A stretch of 64,000 nt of DNA from Geobacter sp. (GCA_003490025.1 DNJC01000112.1:30554-94553); one strand, 5' to 3'; shown: positions 7,808 to 17,009, numbered from the stretch's first letter. Numbers and translations: made by a program. The notes: generated by a model from the letters alone, not told the origin.

Positions 7808-10243
7808 CTAATGCGGGATGACGCTGTTGTCGGTTCCTGCCTGTTGCGGCGCCTCGCCGTAGAGCGCCCCGGCGGGAAGGGTCACTCCCCCCAGGAGCGC
7901 GTACCCCAGCACCTCGTCCATGTGCGACACGGCGTGCACGGTGAGCTTGGAGACGATCTCCTTAGGCACCTCGGCCAGATCCCTCTCGTTCTCCTTCGGG
8001 ATGAGCACGGTCCTGATCCCGCCGCGCCCGGCCGCCAGGAGCTTCTCCTTCAGCCCTCCGATGGGGAGCACCGTCCCGCGCAGGGTCACCTCGCCGGTCA
8101 TGGCGATGTCGCGGCGCACGGCCCTCCTGGTGAGCGCCGAGGTGAGCGCGCAGGCCATGGCGATGCCGGCGGAGGGGCCGTCCTTGGGTATCGCCCCTTC
8201 GGGGACGTGGATGTGGATGTCGAGATGCTGATAGAAGTCCTTGGCGAACCCCAACAGCTCCCCCCGGGAGCGGACGTAGGTCATGGCGGCCTGCGCCGAT
8301 TCCTGCATCACCTCCCCGAGCTTCCCCGTGACGGTCAGCTTCCCCTTCCCGGGGAGCGAGACCACCTCGATGTTCAGGAGTTCCCCCCCCACCTCGGTCC
8401 AGGCGAGCCCGGTGACAAGGCCTATGGCGTCCTCCTGCCCCTTCTCCCCGAACTTGAAGCGGGGAGGGCCGAGGTACCCCTCGATCTGCTTGGGCTGCAC
8501 CGTGCGGCGCAGCCTGCCGCCCTCCGCTATGGCGAAGGCGATCTTGCGGCAAACCGAGCCGATCTCCCGCTCCAGGTTGCGCACCCCGGCTTCCTTGGTG
8601 TAGCGCCGGATGATCTCCATCAGCGCGTCGTCGGTGAAGGTGACGCCCCTGCCGCCAAGGCCGTTACCCTGCGCCTGCTTGGAGACCAGGTACTCCTTGG
8701 CGATGGCTAGCTTCTCGTGCTCCGTGTACCCCTCCAGCCGGACCACCTCCATGCGGTCCAGAAGCGGCCGCGGTATCGAGTGGCTGGAGTTCGCCGTGGT
8801 GATGAACATCACCTTGGAGAGGTCGTAGTCGACGTCGAGGAAGTGGTCGTTGAAGGAAGAGTTCTGCTCCGGGTCGAGCACCTCGAGGAGCGCCGAGGCC
8901 GGGTCGCCGCGAAAATCCGACGTCATCTTGTCGATCTCGTCCAGGAGAAAGACCGGGTTCGAGGTGCCGCACTTCTTCAGGGACTGGATGATCCTCCCCG
9001 GCATGGCGCCGACGTAGGTGCGCCGGTGTCCCCTGATCTCGGCCTCGTCGCGCACCCCCCCAAGCGACATCTTGACGAAGTCGCGGCCGGTCGCCTGGGC
9101 CACGGAGCGCGCCAGCGACGTCTTTCCGACTCCGGGAGGACCGACCAGGCAGAGGATCGGCCCCTTCAGCCCCGGGACCAGCGCGTTCACCGCCAGGTAC
9201 TCGAGGATCCGCTGCTTCACCTTCTCCAGGCCGTAGTGATCCGCGTCGAGACGCGCCCTTGCCGCGGCGATATCCTTCTTCTCCTCGGCATACACCCCCC
9301 AGGGAAGGGCCAGGAGCCAGTCGACGTAGTTCCTCACCACGGCGGCCTCGGCGGACATGGGGGACATCATCTTCAGCTTCTTGATCTCCCCCTGCACCTT
9401 CTGCTTCGCCTCGTCGGAGAGGGCGAGCTTCGCCGCCTTCGCCTCCAGGGTGCGGATCTCCTGCTTGAACTCGTCCTTGCCCCCCAACTCCTTCTGGATC
9501 GCCCTGATCTGCTCGTTCAGGTAGTAATCCTTCTGGGTCTTCTCCATCTGCTTCTTGACGCGGGCGTGGATCTTCTTCTCGATCTGCAGGATCTCGATCT
9601 CCGCCCCCATGAGGGAGAGGAGCCGCTCCAGGCGCCTGGCCGGCTGCACCGCGGCGAGGAGTTCCTGCTTCTGGGCCACCTTGAGGTTCAGGTGCGGCAC
9701 GATGGTGTCGGCCAACCTCGACGCATCGGCCATCCCCTGCACCGTCTGCAGGATCTCGGCGGGAAGCGAGCTGTTCAGCCCGACGTAGCTCTCGAAGCTC
9801 GCCAGCACGCCGCGCTTCAGCGCCTCAAGCTCGGTGCCGTCCGCGCTCTTTTCCACCAGCGTCTCGACATCGACCTCGAAGTATTCGGGGTTGTCGTGGA
9901 AGGAGACGATGGAGCCGCGCCGCTTCCCCTCCACCAGCACCTTCACCGTCCCGTCCGGGAGCTTCAGGAGCTGGATGATCTGGCAGAGCGTCCCGACCGT
10001 GTAGATGTCCGAGGGCTCGGGGTCCTCCGTCTTGGCGTTTTTCTGCGTCGCCAGGAGGATCAGCTTGTCGTTTTGCGCCATGGCCGCCTCCAGGGCGAGC
10101 ACGGACTTCTCGCGCCCCACGAAGAGCGGGATCACCATGTGCGGGAAGATGACTATGTCCCGTAAAGGAAAGAGAGGGAATCTTTCCGGATTCCCTCTCC
10201 TTTTGCGTCTGATGGTGCTGGTGCTGTTCGTATCTTGGCTCAT
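7808..10243 (-). CDS. lon: ATP-dependent Lon protease
   Basis: At 811 residues this is typical for bacterial LonA. The LON substrate-binding domain is N-terminal (from FPLFPLRDIVIFPHM), then a coiled-coil region. The AAA+ module has Walker A GPPGVGKTS at about 368-376 and Walker B VFLLDEIDKM. The protease domain has the catalytic Ser691 (DGPSAGIAM) and Lys734 dyad. It degrades misfolded and regulatory proteins in the cytoplasm. The gene follows clpX by 11 bp in the tig-clpP-clpX-lon block. The C-terminal tail of about 20 residues (EAPQQAGTDNSVIPH) is extra compared with short family members. Confidence 0.98.
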   Translation of the reverse strand: MSQDTNSTSTIRRKRRGNPERFPLFPLRDIVIFPHMVIPLFVGREKSVLALEAAMAQNDKLILLATQKNAKTEDPEPSDIYTVGTLCQIIQLLKLPDGTVKVLVEGKRRGSIVSFHDNPEYFEVDVETLVEKSADGTELEALKRGVLASFESYVGLNSSLPAEILQTVQGMADASRLADTIVPHLNLKVAQKQELLAAVQPARRLERLLSLMGAEIEILQIEKKIHARVKKQMEKTQKDYYLNEQIRAIQKELGGKDEFKQEIRTLEAKAAKLALSDEAKQKVQGEIKKLKMMSPMSAEAAVVRNYVDWLLALPWGVYAEEKKDIAAARARLDADHYGLEKVKQRILEYLAVNALVPGLKGPILCLVGPPGVGKTSLARSVAQATGRDFVKMSLGGVRDEAEIRGHRRTYVGAMPGRIIQSLKKCGTSNPVFLLDEIDKMTSDFRGDPASALLEVLDPEQNSSFNDHFLDVDYDLSKVMFITTANSSHSIPRPLLDRMEVVRLEGYTEHEKLAIAKEYLVSKQAQGNGLGGRGVTFTDDALMEIIRRYTKEAGVRNLEREIGSVCRKIAFAIAEGGRLRRTVQPKQIEGYLGPPRFKFGEKGQEDAIGLVTGLAWTEVGGELLNIEVVSLPGKGKLTVTGKLGEVMQESAQAAMTYVRSRGELLGFAKDFYQHLDIHIHVPEGAIPKDGPSAGIAMACALTSALTRRAVRRDIAMTGEVTLRGTVLPIGGLKEKLLAAGRGGIRTVLIPKENERDLAEVPKEIVSKLTVHAVSHMDEVLGYALLGGVTLPAGALYGEAPQQAGTDNSVIPH

Positions 10244-10254
10244 GGTTTCCTGTG

Positions 10255-11508
10255 TCAGGCTGACTCCGCCACGTTCTCGTAGACGATGATCGGTTTTTCC
10301 TTGCTGTAGATCACCTCTTCGCTGATGACCACCTCTTTCACCATGCTCTGGGACGGGATCTCGTACATGATGTCGAGCATGGCGTTCTCCAGGATGGAGC
10401 GAAGGCCCCGGGCGCCGGTCTTTCTCTTCAGCGCCTCCCGGGCGATGGCGACCAGCGAGCCGTCGGTGAACTTCAGCTTCACGTGCTCCATCTCGAAGAG
10501 TTTCTGGTACTGCTTGATCAGTGCGTTCTTAGGCTCCTTGAGGATCTGCACCATCGCCTCCTCGTCCAGCTCGGAGAGCGAGGCGAGCATCGGGAGACGC
10601 CCCACGAACTCGGGGATGAAGCCGAACTTCAGGAGGTCCTCCGGGGTCACCCCGGCCAGGAGCTCACCCGCCCTCTTCTCGATCTTCTTCTTGACGTCCG
10701 CGCCGAAGCCGAGCGTCTTCACGCCGATCCTCTGCTGGATGATGCTGTCCAGCCCCGGGAAGGCGCCGCCGCAGATGAAGAGGATGTTGGTGGTGTCCAC
10801 CTTCAGGAACTCCTGCTGCGGGTGCTTGCGCCCGCCCTTGGGGGGGACGCTCGCGATGGTCCCCTCGATGATCTTCAGGAGGGCCTGCTGCACCCCCTCG
10901 CCGGAAACGTCGCGGGTGATGGAGGGGGAGTCGGACTTCCTGGCGATCTTGTCGATCTCGTCGATGTAGATGATCCCCTTCTGCGCCTTCTCGACGTCGT
11001 AGTCGGCGGCCTGCAGCAGGGTCAGGATGATGTTCTCGACGTCCTCTCCCACGTACCCCGCCTCGGTGAGGTTGGTGGCGTCCGCCATGGCGAACGGCAC
11101 CTTCAGGATGCGGGCCAGCGTCTGGGCGAGGAGCGTCTTCCCCGAGCCGGTGGGACCCAGGAGCAGGATGTTGCTCTTCTGCATCTCCACGTCGCCCGGC
11201 TTGTTCGCCGCCTCGACACGCTTGTAGTGGTTGTACACGGCGACGGCGAGCACTTTCTTCGCGCGCGACTGGCCGATCACGTACTCGTCGAGGACTTCCT
11301 TGATCTCCTGCGGCTTGGGGAGCTTCCTCACGTCGGTACCCGAAGCATCCTCCAGCTTGGACTCCTCAGCGATGATGTCGTTGCAAAGTTCGATGCACTC
11401 GTCGCAGATGTAGACCGTGGGCCCGGCAATCAGCTTCTTTACCTCTTCCTGGCTCTTCCCGCAAAAAGAACAGATCAGCGTGTCGGAACGGTCGTCTCTT
11501 CTGCTCAA
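10255..11508 (-). CDS. clpX: ClpX ATPase, specificity subunit of ClpXP
   Basis: The protein has 417 residues. The N-terminal zinc-binding domain carries CSFCGKSQ...CDECIELC. The AAA+ domain has Walker A GPTGSGKTLLAQT, Walker B IIYIDEIDKIA, and the RRF-containing C-terminal small domain (TGARGLRSILENAMLDIMY). It unfolds tagged substrates and feeds them into ClpP. It overlaps the clpP stop by 4 bp (11505-11508), supporting coupled translation with its partner. Confidence 0.98.
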   Translation of the reverse strand: MSRRDDRSDTLICSFCGKSQEEVKKLIAGPTVYICDECIELCNDIIAEESKLEDASGTDVRKLPKPQEIKEVLDEYVIGQSRAKKVLAVAVYNHYKRVEAANKPGDVEMQKSNILLLGPTGSGKTLLAQTLARILKVPFAMADATNLTEAGYVGEDVENIILTLLQAADYDVEKAQKGIIYIDEIDKIARKSDSPSITRDVSGEGVQQALLKIIEGTIASVPPKGGRKHPQQEFLKVDTTNILFICGGAFPGLDSIIQQRIGVKTLGFGADVKKKIEKRAGELLAGVTPEDLLKFGFIPEFVGRLPMLASLSELDEEAMVQILKEPKNALIKQYQKLFEMEHVKLKFTDGSLVAIAREALKRKTGARGLRSILENAMLDIMYEIPSQSMVKEVVISEEVIYSKEKPIIVYENVAESA

Positions 11509-12104
11509 TTGGCACCTCCGGTGACAACGTTTCTCGTCACAATGGCATCGATGATACCATAGTTCTTGGCCTCTTCGCCCGACATGAAATAGTCGCGCTC
11601 CGTGTCGGCCGCTACTTTCTCGAAACTCTGGCCGGTATGCTCGGCCAGAAGCTCGTTCAACTGGTCCTTCATGCGCAGGATCTCCTTGGCGTGGATGTGG
11701 ATGTCCGTCGCCTGCCCCTGGAAACCGCCCAGCGGCTGGTGGATCATGATCCTTGAGTTGGCCAGCGAGAAGCGTTTCCCCTTCTCTCCCCCCGACAGCA
11801 GGAAGGCGCCCATGGAGGCAGCCTGCCCGATGCAGATGGTCGACACCGGCGCCTTGATGTAGCGCATGGTGTCGTAGATGGCCATCCCGGCGGTGACCAC
11901 ACCGCCGGGGGAGTTGATGTACAGGTGGATGTCCTTGTCGGGATCCTCGGCCTCAAGGAAGAGTAGCTGAGCTATCACCAGGTTGGCGACGTTGTCGTCG
12001 ATGCCGCCGCCCAGGAAGATGATCCTGTCCTTCAGGAGGCGGGAATAGATGTCGTAGGACCTCTCTCCCCGGCCGGTCTGCTCCACTACTATCGGTACAA
12101 GCAT
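11505..12104 (-). CDS. clpP: ClpP serine protease subunit
   Basis: The protein has 199 residues. The catalytic triad is visible as Ser in GQAASMGAFLLSGG, His in SRIMIHQPLGG, and Asp further on (AADTERDYFMS region). It forms the double-heptamer proteolytic chamber used by ClpX. The N-terminus MLVPIVVEQTGRGERSYDIYSRLLKDRI is standard. It sits between tig (9 bp) and clpX (overlap). Confidence 0.98.
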   Translation of the reverse strand: MLVPIVVEQTGRGERSYDIYSRLLKDRIIFLGGGIDDNVANLVIAQLLFLEAEDPDKDIHLYINSPGGVVTAGMAIYDTMRYIKAPVSTICIGQAASMGAFLLSGGEKGKRFSLANSRIMIHQPLGGFQGQATDIHIHAKEILRMKDQLNELLAEHTGQSFEKVAADTERDYFMSGEEAKNYGIIDAIVTRNVVTGGAN

Positions 12105-12113
12105 CTGGAACTC

Positions 12114-13421
12114 CTATTTGATTTCGGACTTGGGAACTTCGGTCACCTGGGCGCGATCCAAGAGGAACTGCACCGCCTTGTCCTCCCTGATCTGGGCCAT
12201 CAGGCTGTCTTTAGCCCGCTCGTTGGTCTGGTACAACTGCGCCACCTTCTCAAGGTCCTGCCTGGTCTGAACGGCGATGTCGGCGACGGCCGCGGCCACT
12301 TCCTCTTCGGTCGCCTCGATCGACTCCTTCTCGGCCACCGCGTCGAGGAGCAGGGAGCCCTTCACCTGGTCCCTCGCCACGTCGCGGAACTGGCTCTTGT
12401 ACCCTTCCTCGGTCATCCCCATGATCTCCAGGGAGAGCCTCTGGGAGGCGAGCCTCTGCTTGGTGCTCTCCAGCATCATGTTGACCTGGCGGTCCACCAG
12501 CGCCTCGGGGACCTCGAGGTCGTTCTTTTCGATCAGCGCCTTCATGAGCCGGTCGCGGAGTTCGGCCTTGATCCTCTGCTCCTCCTGCCCCTGGGCGATC
12601 TCGGCAAGCTTCGCCTTCAGCTGGTCCAGGGTCTCGAACTCCTCGCCGAATTCCTTGGCGAAGTCGTCGTTCAGCTCGGGGAGGTCCTTGGCCTTGATCT
12701 CCTTGACGGCGACCTCGAAGTTGGCAGGCTTGCCGGCCAGGTCGGCGTTGCCGTAGCTCTCCGGGAAGGTGACCGTGACGGTGCCGGTCGAGCCGGCGGT
12801 CATGCCGACCATCTGCTCCTCGAAGCCGGGGATGAAGCGCCCGGAACCGAGTTCGAGTTCGAAGTCCTCGGCGGAGCCCCCCTCGAAGTAGACGCCGTCC
12901 ATGGAGCCCTTGAAGTCGAAGATGACGTAATCGCCCATCTGGGCCGCATGCCCCTCGGGAGCCGGTGCGAGCTGGGCCAGCCTCTCCTGCATCTCCTTGA
13001 GACGCGCCGGGACCACGCCCTCTTCCAGCGCCAGTTGCTCCTTGACCAGTTCGAGCCCCTCGTACTGCTTCAGCTCGACCTCCGGGAAAACCTCGATGGT
13101 GGCGGAGTACTTGAAAGACTCGCCCTTTTTCAGCAGGTCGCTCTCGATCTTCGGGTAGGAGACCGGGTTCAGCCCCTTCTCGTTGATGGCGGTGAAGTAG
13201 GAATCGTTCACCAGGTTCTTCAGCACGTCATCGGCCATCTTCTCGCCGTAATGCTTTTCGATCAGCCCCATCGGGACCTTGCCCTTGCGGAACCCCTTGA
13301 TGGCGGCGTGCTTCCTTATCTCCGCATAGGCCTTGTCGATCTCTGCGGAGACCTTGTCCGCCGGGATCTCGAAGTTCAACTTCTTCTTGATGCTGTTGAC
13401 CGATTCAACACTGATCTGCAT
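12114..13421 (-). CDS. tig: Trigger factor ribosome-associated chaperone
   Basis: At 435 residues this is normal for trigger factor. The ribosome-binding domain contains the signature GFRKGKVPMGLIEKHYG (about 40-57), the PPIase (FKBP-like) domain follows at about 150-245 (MGDYVIFDFKGSMDG...FEVAVKEIKAK), and the rest is the helical C-terminal substrate cradle. I chose the ATG at 13421 (MQISVESVNS) with the site GAGAGGA before it; the longer frame starting at 13484 adds 21 unconserved residues. It is the first gene of tig-clpP-clpX-lon. Confidence 0.97.
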   Translation of the reverse strand: MQISVESVNSIKKKLNFEIPADKVSAEIDKAYAEIRKHAAIKGFRKGKVPMGLIEKHYGEKMADDVLKNLVNDSYFTAINEKGLNPVSYPKIESDLLKKGESFKYSATIEVFPEVELKQYEGLELVKEQLALEEGVVPARLKEMQERLAQLAPAPEGHAAQMGDYVIFDFKGSMDGVYFEGGSAEDFELELGSGRFIPGFEEQMVGMTAGSTGTVTVTFPESYGNADLAGKPANFEVAVKEIKAKDLPELNDDFAKEFGEEFETLDQLKAKLAEIAQGQEEQRIKAELRDRLMKALIEKNDLEVPEALVDRQVNMMLESTKQRLASQRLSLEIMGMTEEGYKSQFRDVARDQVKGSLLLDAVAEKESIEATEEEVAAAVADIAVQTRQDLEKVAQLYQTNERAKDSLMAQIREDKAVQFLLDRAQVTEVPKSEIK

Positions 13422-13600
13422 GAAAAGTCCTCTCTTTTGTTCGCTTTTTATGGCAGGCTCTTGAGCCGCAATTGCCTCTTGCATGGTTCTCTGGGCGGGA
13501 ATTCAGGTGACGGGCATGTCGGGGCATCCGCTGAAAAGCTGCCTCCCGGAAGGGGCTCCTACTCCGGCGCGGCTGGCTCAGCACGCGCGACAAGAGCGTA

Positions 13601-13629
13601 AAATAACAAACAGCAAGAGAATTTGTCAA
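13601..13629 (-). promoter_or_regulatory. Predicted sigma70 promoter of tig-clpPX-lon
   Basis: On the minus strand TTGACA (13629-13624) and TTATTT (13606-13601) are separated by 17 bp, about 180 bp upstream of tig. The rest of the 350-bp gap 13422-13771 holds no recognisable gene. At 13729-13755 there is a GC-rich palindrome (CCGTCCCCCGG/CCGGGGGACGG) just past cydB, without a T-run. Confidence 0.7.
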
Positions 13630-13728
13630 TACAGAATGCTGAATACAGGTCTCGGAAAGGCTTTGGGAATACATATCGGCAGCTCTCGCTGCGGCTTGAG
13701 GGGGTATCGGGGAGTCATTTTATTTTCC

Positions 13729-13755
13729 GTCCCCCGGGCGGACCGGGGGACGGAG
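13729..13755. repeat. GC-rich palindrome 3' of cydB
   Basis: The inverted repeat CCGTCCCCCGG ... CCGGGGGACGG lies 17 bp past the cydB stop. On the minus strand it is followed by an A-rich and not a T-rich stretch, so it is a stem-loop that may protect the 3' end and not a canonical terminator. Confidence 0.55.
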
Positions 13756-13771
13756 TAAGGGGTTCTCCCTG

Positions 13772-14800
13772 CTAGTACGCCTCGTGGTCGGCGGCCACCG
13801 ACTCCACCGTCAGCCTCTCCCTGAACAGCCGGTAGGCCCAGATTTTGTACAGTATCACGATGGGGACGAAAATGAAAGCAACGGTCGTCATGATCCCGAG
13901 CGTGTACTCGGAGGAGGAGCTGTTGTAGATGCTCAGATGGAAATTGGGATCGAGGCTCGACGGGATCAGGTTCGGGAAGAGCCCGATGACGCCGGTGAAG
14001 ACGACGCCCAGGATGGTCACGCAGGAGGCGGCGAAGGCCGCCGGCGCCCTCCCCTTGGCGAGGAACAGCCGCACCGAAAGGAGGGCGGCTACCGCTGAGA
14101 GCGGCACCACGGCGAACACCGGGGCGGCTACGTAGTTGTGGTAGAGCTTGGTCGCGAAGTTGGTGTAACCGAGGAAGACGACGGCTATCACCAGCAGCGG
14201 GATCCAGAGCAGGCGCGCCAGATCCTCGGCGGAGCGGCTCAGGGAACCGGTGCTCTTGACGGCGACGTAGAGCGCCCCGTGCTCGAGGAAGAGGAGCACG
14301 AAGAGCAGACCGCTCACGATCCCGTAGGGGTTGAGCAGGTAGACGAGCGAGCCGTGGTAGCCGGCCTGGTCCATGGGAAGGCCGGCGAAGATGTTGCCGA
14401 AGGCGACCCCGAAAAGAAGGGCGGGAACGAAGCTGCAGATGACGATGGCCCAGTCCCAGCACCCCCTCCAGGCGGCCCCTTCCTCCTTGCCGCGGAACTC
14501 GAAGGAGACGCCGCGCACGATCAGCGCGAACAAAAGGAGCAGAAGCGGCGTGTAAAGGTAGCTGAACATGAGCGCGTAGGTGGTCGGGAAGGCGGCGAAG
14601 GTGGCGCCCCCTGCCGTCAAGAGCCAGACCTCGTTACCGTCCCAGACCGGCCCGAAGCTGTTGATGATGACCCGACGGTCCCCGTCCGTTTTCCCCAGCA
14701 CGCGGTGCAGCATCCCCGCGCCGAGAACGAAGCCGTCCAGCATGAAGTAGACGCCCCACAAGACACCCCAAAGCACAAACCATACTATATGCAGATCCAT
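13772..14800 (-). CDS. cydB: Cytochrome bd oxidase subunit II
   Basis: This 342-residue polytopic membrane protein starts MDLHIVWFVLWGVLWGVYFMLDGFVLGAGML, the typical CydB first helix with the conserved WGV-YFMLDGFDLG pattern. GPVWDGNEVWLLTAGGATFAAFP and RGVSFEFRGK are further family signatures. It pairs with CydA in the inner membrane as a quinol:O2 oxidoreductase with high O2 affinity. It follows cydA by 13 bp. In an organism that lives mainly as an anaerobe its likely role is O2 detoxification and microoxic respiration. Confidence 0.97.
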   Translation of the reverse strand: MDLHIVWFVLWGVLWGVYFMLDGFVLGAGMLHRVLGKTDGDRRVIINSFGPVWDGNEVWLLTAGGATFAAFPTTYALMFSYLYTPLLLLLFALIVRGVSFEFRGKEEGAAWRGCWDWAIVICSFVPALLFGVAFGNIFAGLPMDQAGYHGSLVYLLNPYGIVSGLLFVLLFLEHGALYVAVKSTGSLSRSAEDLARLLWIPLLVIAVVFLGYTNFATKLYHNYVAAPVFAVVPLSAVAALLSVRLFLAKGRAPAAFAASCVTILGVVFTGVIGLFPNLIPSSLDPNFHLSIYNSSSSEYTLGIMTTVAFIFVPIVILYKIWAYRLFRERLTVESVAADHEAY

Positions 14801-14813
14801 GGAATTCCCCCCC

Positions 14814-16202
14814 TTATTTATATACCGCGCCGGCGGCGGTCACGGTGATCGCTTCGGGCGCCCTGCCGACTGCGGCGCGCACGGGCTCGGTTGCCTCTTC
14901 AGGTCCCTTGCGGGCGAACTTTACCAGGAGATAGATGTCGACAAAGCCCAGGAGGGCGTAGAGGAGCGTGAAGCCGGCCAAGGAGCCGATCACCTGCGGC
15001 AGCGTGACCGCCCTGGAGACGGCGTCGGAGGTCTTCATGATGCCGTAGACGATCCAGGGCTGCCTCCCGACCTCGGCCACGATCCAGCCGAGCTGGTTGG
15101 CGATGTAGGGGAGCGGGATCATGTACACCAGGAGCTTCAGAAAGACCGGGTACCTCTCCAGGGTGCCGTTGCGGTGGAGGAAAAGGGACGCGGCCGACAT
15201 CAGGATGAACAGGGTCCCCAGGCCGACCATCAGGCGGAAACTGAGGAACACCGGGAGCACCGGGGGACGCTCGTCCTTGGGGAAGGAGTTGAGCCCCTTG
15301 ATGGTCGCGCCGGAGTCGTGGAAGGCGAGGAAGCTCAGGAGCCCCGGCACCGGGAGGCCGGTCACCAGGTTGCACTGGTTCTTCTCGTCCGGGAAGGCGA
15401 TCAGGTGCATGGGCGCGTTGGAGCAACTGTCCCAGACAGCTTCCATGGCCGCGAACTTGGCCGGCTGGGTCTTGGCGACGTCGGCCGCGTGGAAGTCGCC
15501 CACCACGGCGACCAGGATGGCGGCGACCAGGCCGAAGGCGGCCGCCATGCCGAAGGAGGAGCGGAAGAAGACCCGGTTGCGCCCCCTGAGGAGGTGCCAG
15601 GCGGAGATCCCCAGGACGAAGAAGGCGGCGACCGTGTAGCCGGAAACGATCTGGTGGCCGAACTTCAGCAGGCCATAGGGGTTGGTCACCACCGCCATGA
15701 AGTCGACCATCTCGGCGCGGCCGTTTCTGAGGACGTACCCTACCGGATGCTGCATCCATCCGTTGGCAAGGAGAATCCAGAGACCGGAGAGGTTGGTCGC
15801 CAGCGCCACCAGCCAGATGGAAAGAAGATGCACCCGCCTGGAGACCTTCTCCCAGCCGAAGGCCCAGACCCCGATGAAGACCGACTCGAGAAAGAAGGCG
15901 ACAGTCGCCTCGATGGCGAGCGGCGCGCCGAAGATGTCCCCCACGTAGCGCGAATACTCCGCCCAGTTCATGCCGAACTGGAACTCCATGGTGATCCCGG
16001 TCACCACCCCTAGCGCGAAGTTGATCAGGAGCAGCTTGCCCCAGAACTTCGTCATCCTCTTGTACAGCTCGTTGCCGCTCATCACGTAGCGGGTTTCCAT
16101 CATCGCCACCAGGACCGAAAGTCCCAGCGTGAGTGGTACGAAAATGAAGTGGAACATGCAGGTGAGGGCGAACTGCAGCTTGCTCAGGGCCAATACATCC
16201 AT
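14814..16202 (-). CDS. cydA: Cytochrome bd oxidase subunit I
   Basis: The protein has 462 residues and about nine membrane helices. Heme ligand regions are recognisable: the N-terminal His of FALTCMFHFIFVPLTLG, the His in the LLKFGHQIVSGYTV helix, and the GRQPWIVYGIMKTSDAVS block near the C-terminus that is diagnostic of CydA. The quinol-binding Q-loop is of the short type. It binds hemes b558, b595 and d. It is first in cydAB and lies 131 bp downstream of an Rrf2 regulator gene with an operator-like motif between them. Confidence 0.97.
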   Translation of the reverse strand: MDVLALSKLQFALTCMFHFIFVPLTLGLSVLVAMMETRYVMSGNELYKRMTKFWGKLLLINFALGVVTGITMEFQFGMNWAEYSRYVGDIFGAPLAIEATVAFFLESVFIGVWAFGWEKVSRRVHLLSIWLVALATNLSGLWILLANGWMQHPVGYVLRNGRAEMVDFMAVVTNPYGLLKFGHQIVSGYTVAAFFVLGISAWHLLRGRNRVFFRSSFGMAAAFGLVAAILVAVVGDFHAADVAKTQPAKFAAMEAVWDSCSNAPMHLIAFPDEKNQCNLVTGLPVPGLLSFLAFHDSGATIKGLNSFPKDERPPVLPVFLSFRLMVGLGTLFILMSAASLFLHRNGTLERYPVFLKLLVYMIPLPYIANQLGWIVAEVGRQPWIVYGIMKTSDAVSRAVTLPQVIGSLAGFTLLYALLGFVDIYLLVKFARKGPEEATEPVRAAVGRAPEAITVTAAGAVYK

Positions 16203-16299
16203 CTTTCTCGCTCCTTTGAATAAATTTCAGTTATGCCGGTGTCCGGGTTTTGTTGACCGATTCGATTGGGTTGATGCCAGTGCGGCTAGGGGATAAACA

Positions 16300-16313
16300 G
16301 GACCTTATTTGTC
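16300..16313 (-). promoter_or_regulatory. Operator-like site upstream of cydA
   Basis: On the minus strand the motif GACAAATAAGGTCC (an inverted GAC-N7-GTC) lies about 100 bp upstream of cydA. A related motif GATCAAATTGGTCC occurs at 16760-16773 next to the Rrf2 gene's own promoter. A shared site at a regulator's promoter and at its neighbouring operon is the usual pattern for an autoregulated Rrf2 protein. Confidence 0.5.
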
Positions 16314-16333
16314 TTAAATGGCGGCAAATTTTT

Positions 16334-16744
16334 TTACGTGTCTTGACTGCGGGCAAGGCTCTCGATGGTGACCTCGTCCAGGATGTGGACGACTTCGGTC
16401 TGCACCTGTTTCCAGATGCCGTGCACGCGGCACGGCCCTCCCCTGTCGCAGGCGCTTCCGAGCAGGCAGCGGTTGGGCAGGATCGGTCCTTCGACCGCCT
16501 CGACCACCTCGCGCAGGGTGATGGCCGACGCCGGGCGCGCCAGGACGAAGCCGCCCCCCGTGCCGCGGGAGGAGGTCACCAGTCCCAGCTTGGCGAAGCT
16601 CTGGAAGATCTTGGCGAGAAAGGTCTGCGGGACCTCGGCCGCCGCGGCTATCTCGCTGATGAGCGAGACGCGTCCCGGAGGCTGCTGCGCCAGGTAGATG
16701 ATCCCTCTTATCGCGTATTCACCCTTGCGGGTCAGCTCCATCAT
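16334..16744 (-). CDS. Rrf2-family transcriptional regulator
   Basis: The 136-residue winged-helix regulator starts MMELTRKGEYAIRGIIYLAQ. The family HTH follows (VSLISEIAAAAEVPQTFLAKIFQSFAKLGLV) and then the wing SSRGTGGGFVLAR. Three cysteines near residues 93-105 (CLLGSACDRGGPC) match the Fe-S or NO/redox-sensing cluster site of IscR/NsrR-type members. The ATG at 16744 was chosen because AAAGGG lies 8 bp before it; a GTG at 16753 is also in frame. It probably controls cydAB just downstream, and itself. The ligand (Fe-S state, NO or O2) cannot be read from the sequence. Confidence 0.9.
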   Translation of the reverse strand: MMELTRKGEYAIRGIIYLAQQPPGRVSLISEIAAAAEVPQTFLAKIFQSFAKLGLVTSSRGTGGGFVLARPASAITLREVVEAVEGPILPNRCLLGSACDRGGPCRVHGIWKQVQTEVVHILDEVTIESLARSQDT

Positions 16745-16759
16745 AGTAAACACCCTTTA

Positions 16760-16773
16760 GGACCAATTTGATC
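16760..16773 (-). promoter_or_regulatory. Operator-like site in the Rrf2 gene leader
   Basis: The near-palindrome GATCAAATTGGTCC lies immediately downstream of the -10 element of the Rrf2 gene promoter and shares its GA..(C)AAAT..GGTCC framework with the site at 16300-16313. It is a candidate autoregulatory site. Confidence 0.5.
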
Positions 16774-16776
16774 TTC

Positions 16777-16805
16777 TTTATAGCGGAGCAGGTCGATGCT
16801 GTCAA
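16777..16805 (-). promoter_or_regulatory. Sigma70 promoter of the Rrf2 gene
   Basis: On the minus strand TTGACA (16805-16800) and TATAAA (16782-16777) are separated by exactly 17 bp. This near-consensus promoter lies about 35 bp upstream of the start codon and just before the operator-like palindrome. Confidence 0.85.
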
Positions 16806-16898
16806 GAACAAAGAGAGGAAAAGGTAACCACTTACTCCTCCCCCCAGCGGGGGGAGGTCGGGAGGGGGGAAGACTGGCGGCTTCAGCGAAGAACCGGA

Positions 16899-16926
16899 GT
16901 AGGGGCGAATGATTATTCGCCCCTAC
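16899..16926. repeat. Perfect REP-like hairpin
   Basis: A 12-bp perfect stem (GTAGGGGCGAAT / ATTCGCCCCTAC) with a 4-base loop lies within the 519-bp gap 16745-17263. A CCTCCCCCC/GGGGGGAGG palindrome precedes it at about 16840-16858. The gap also holds the Rrf2 promoter, a terminator and attL, but no gene outside the element. Confidence 0.8.
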
Positions 16927-17009
16927 TTAATGGCAGTGAGGGTCCGGGTGGGAATGGGTGAACCTGAAGGGGAAGGATGTGTAGCGGAAGATGGCCGCTG
17001 ACCGGAAAC

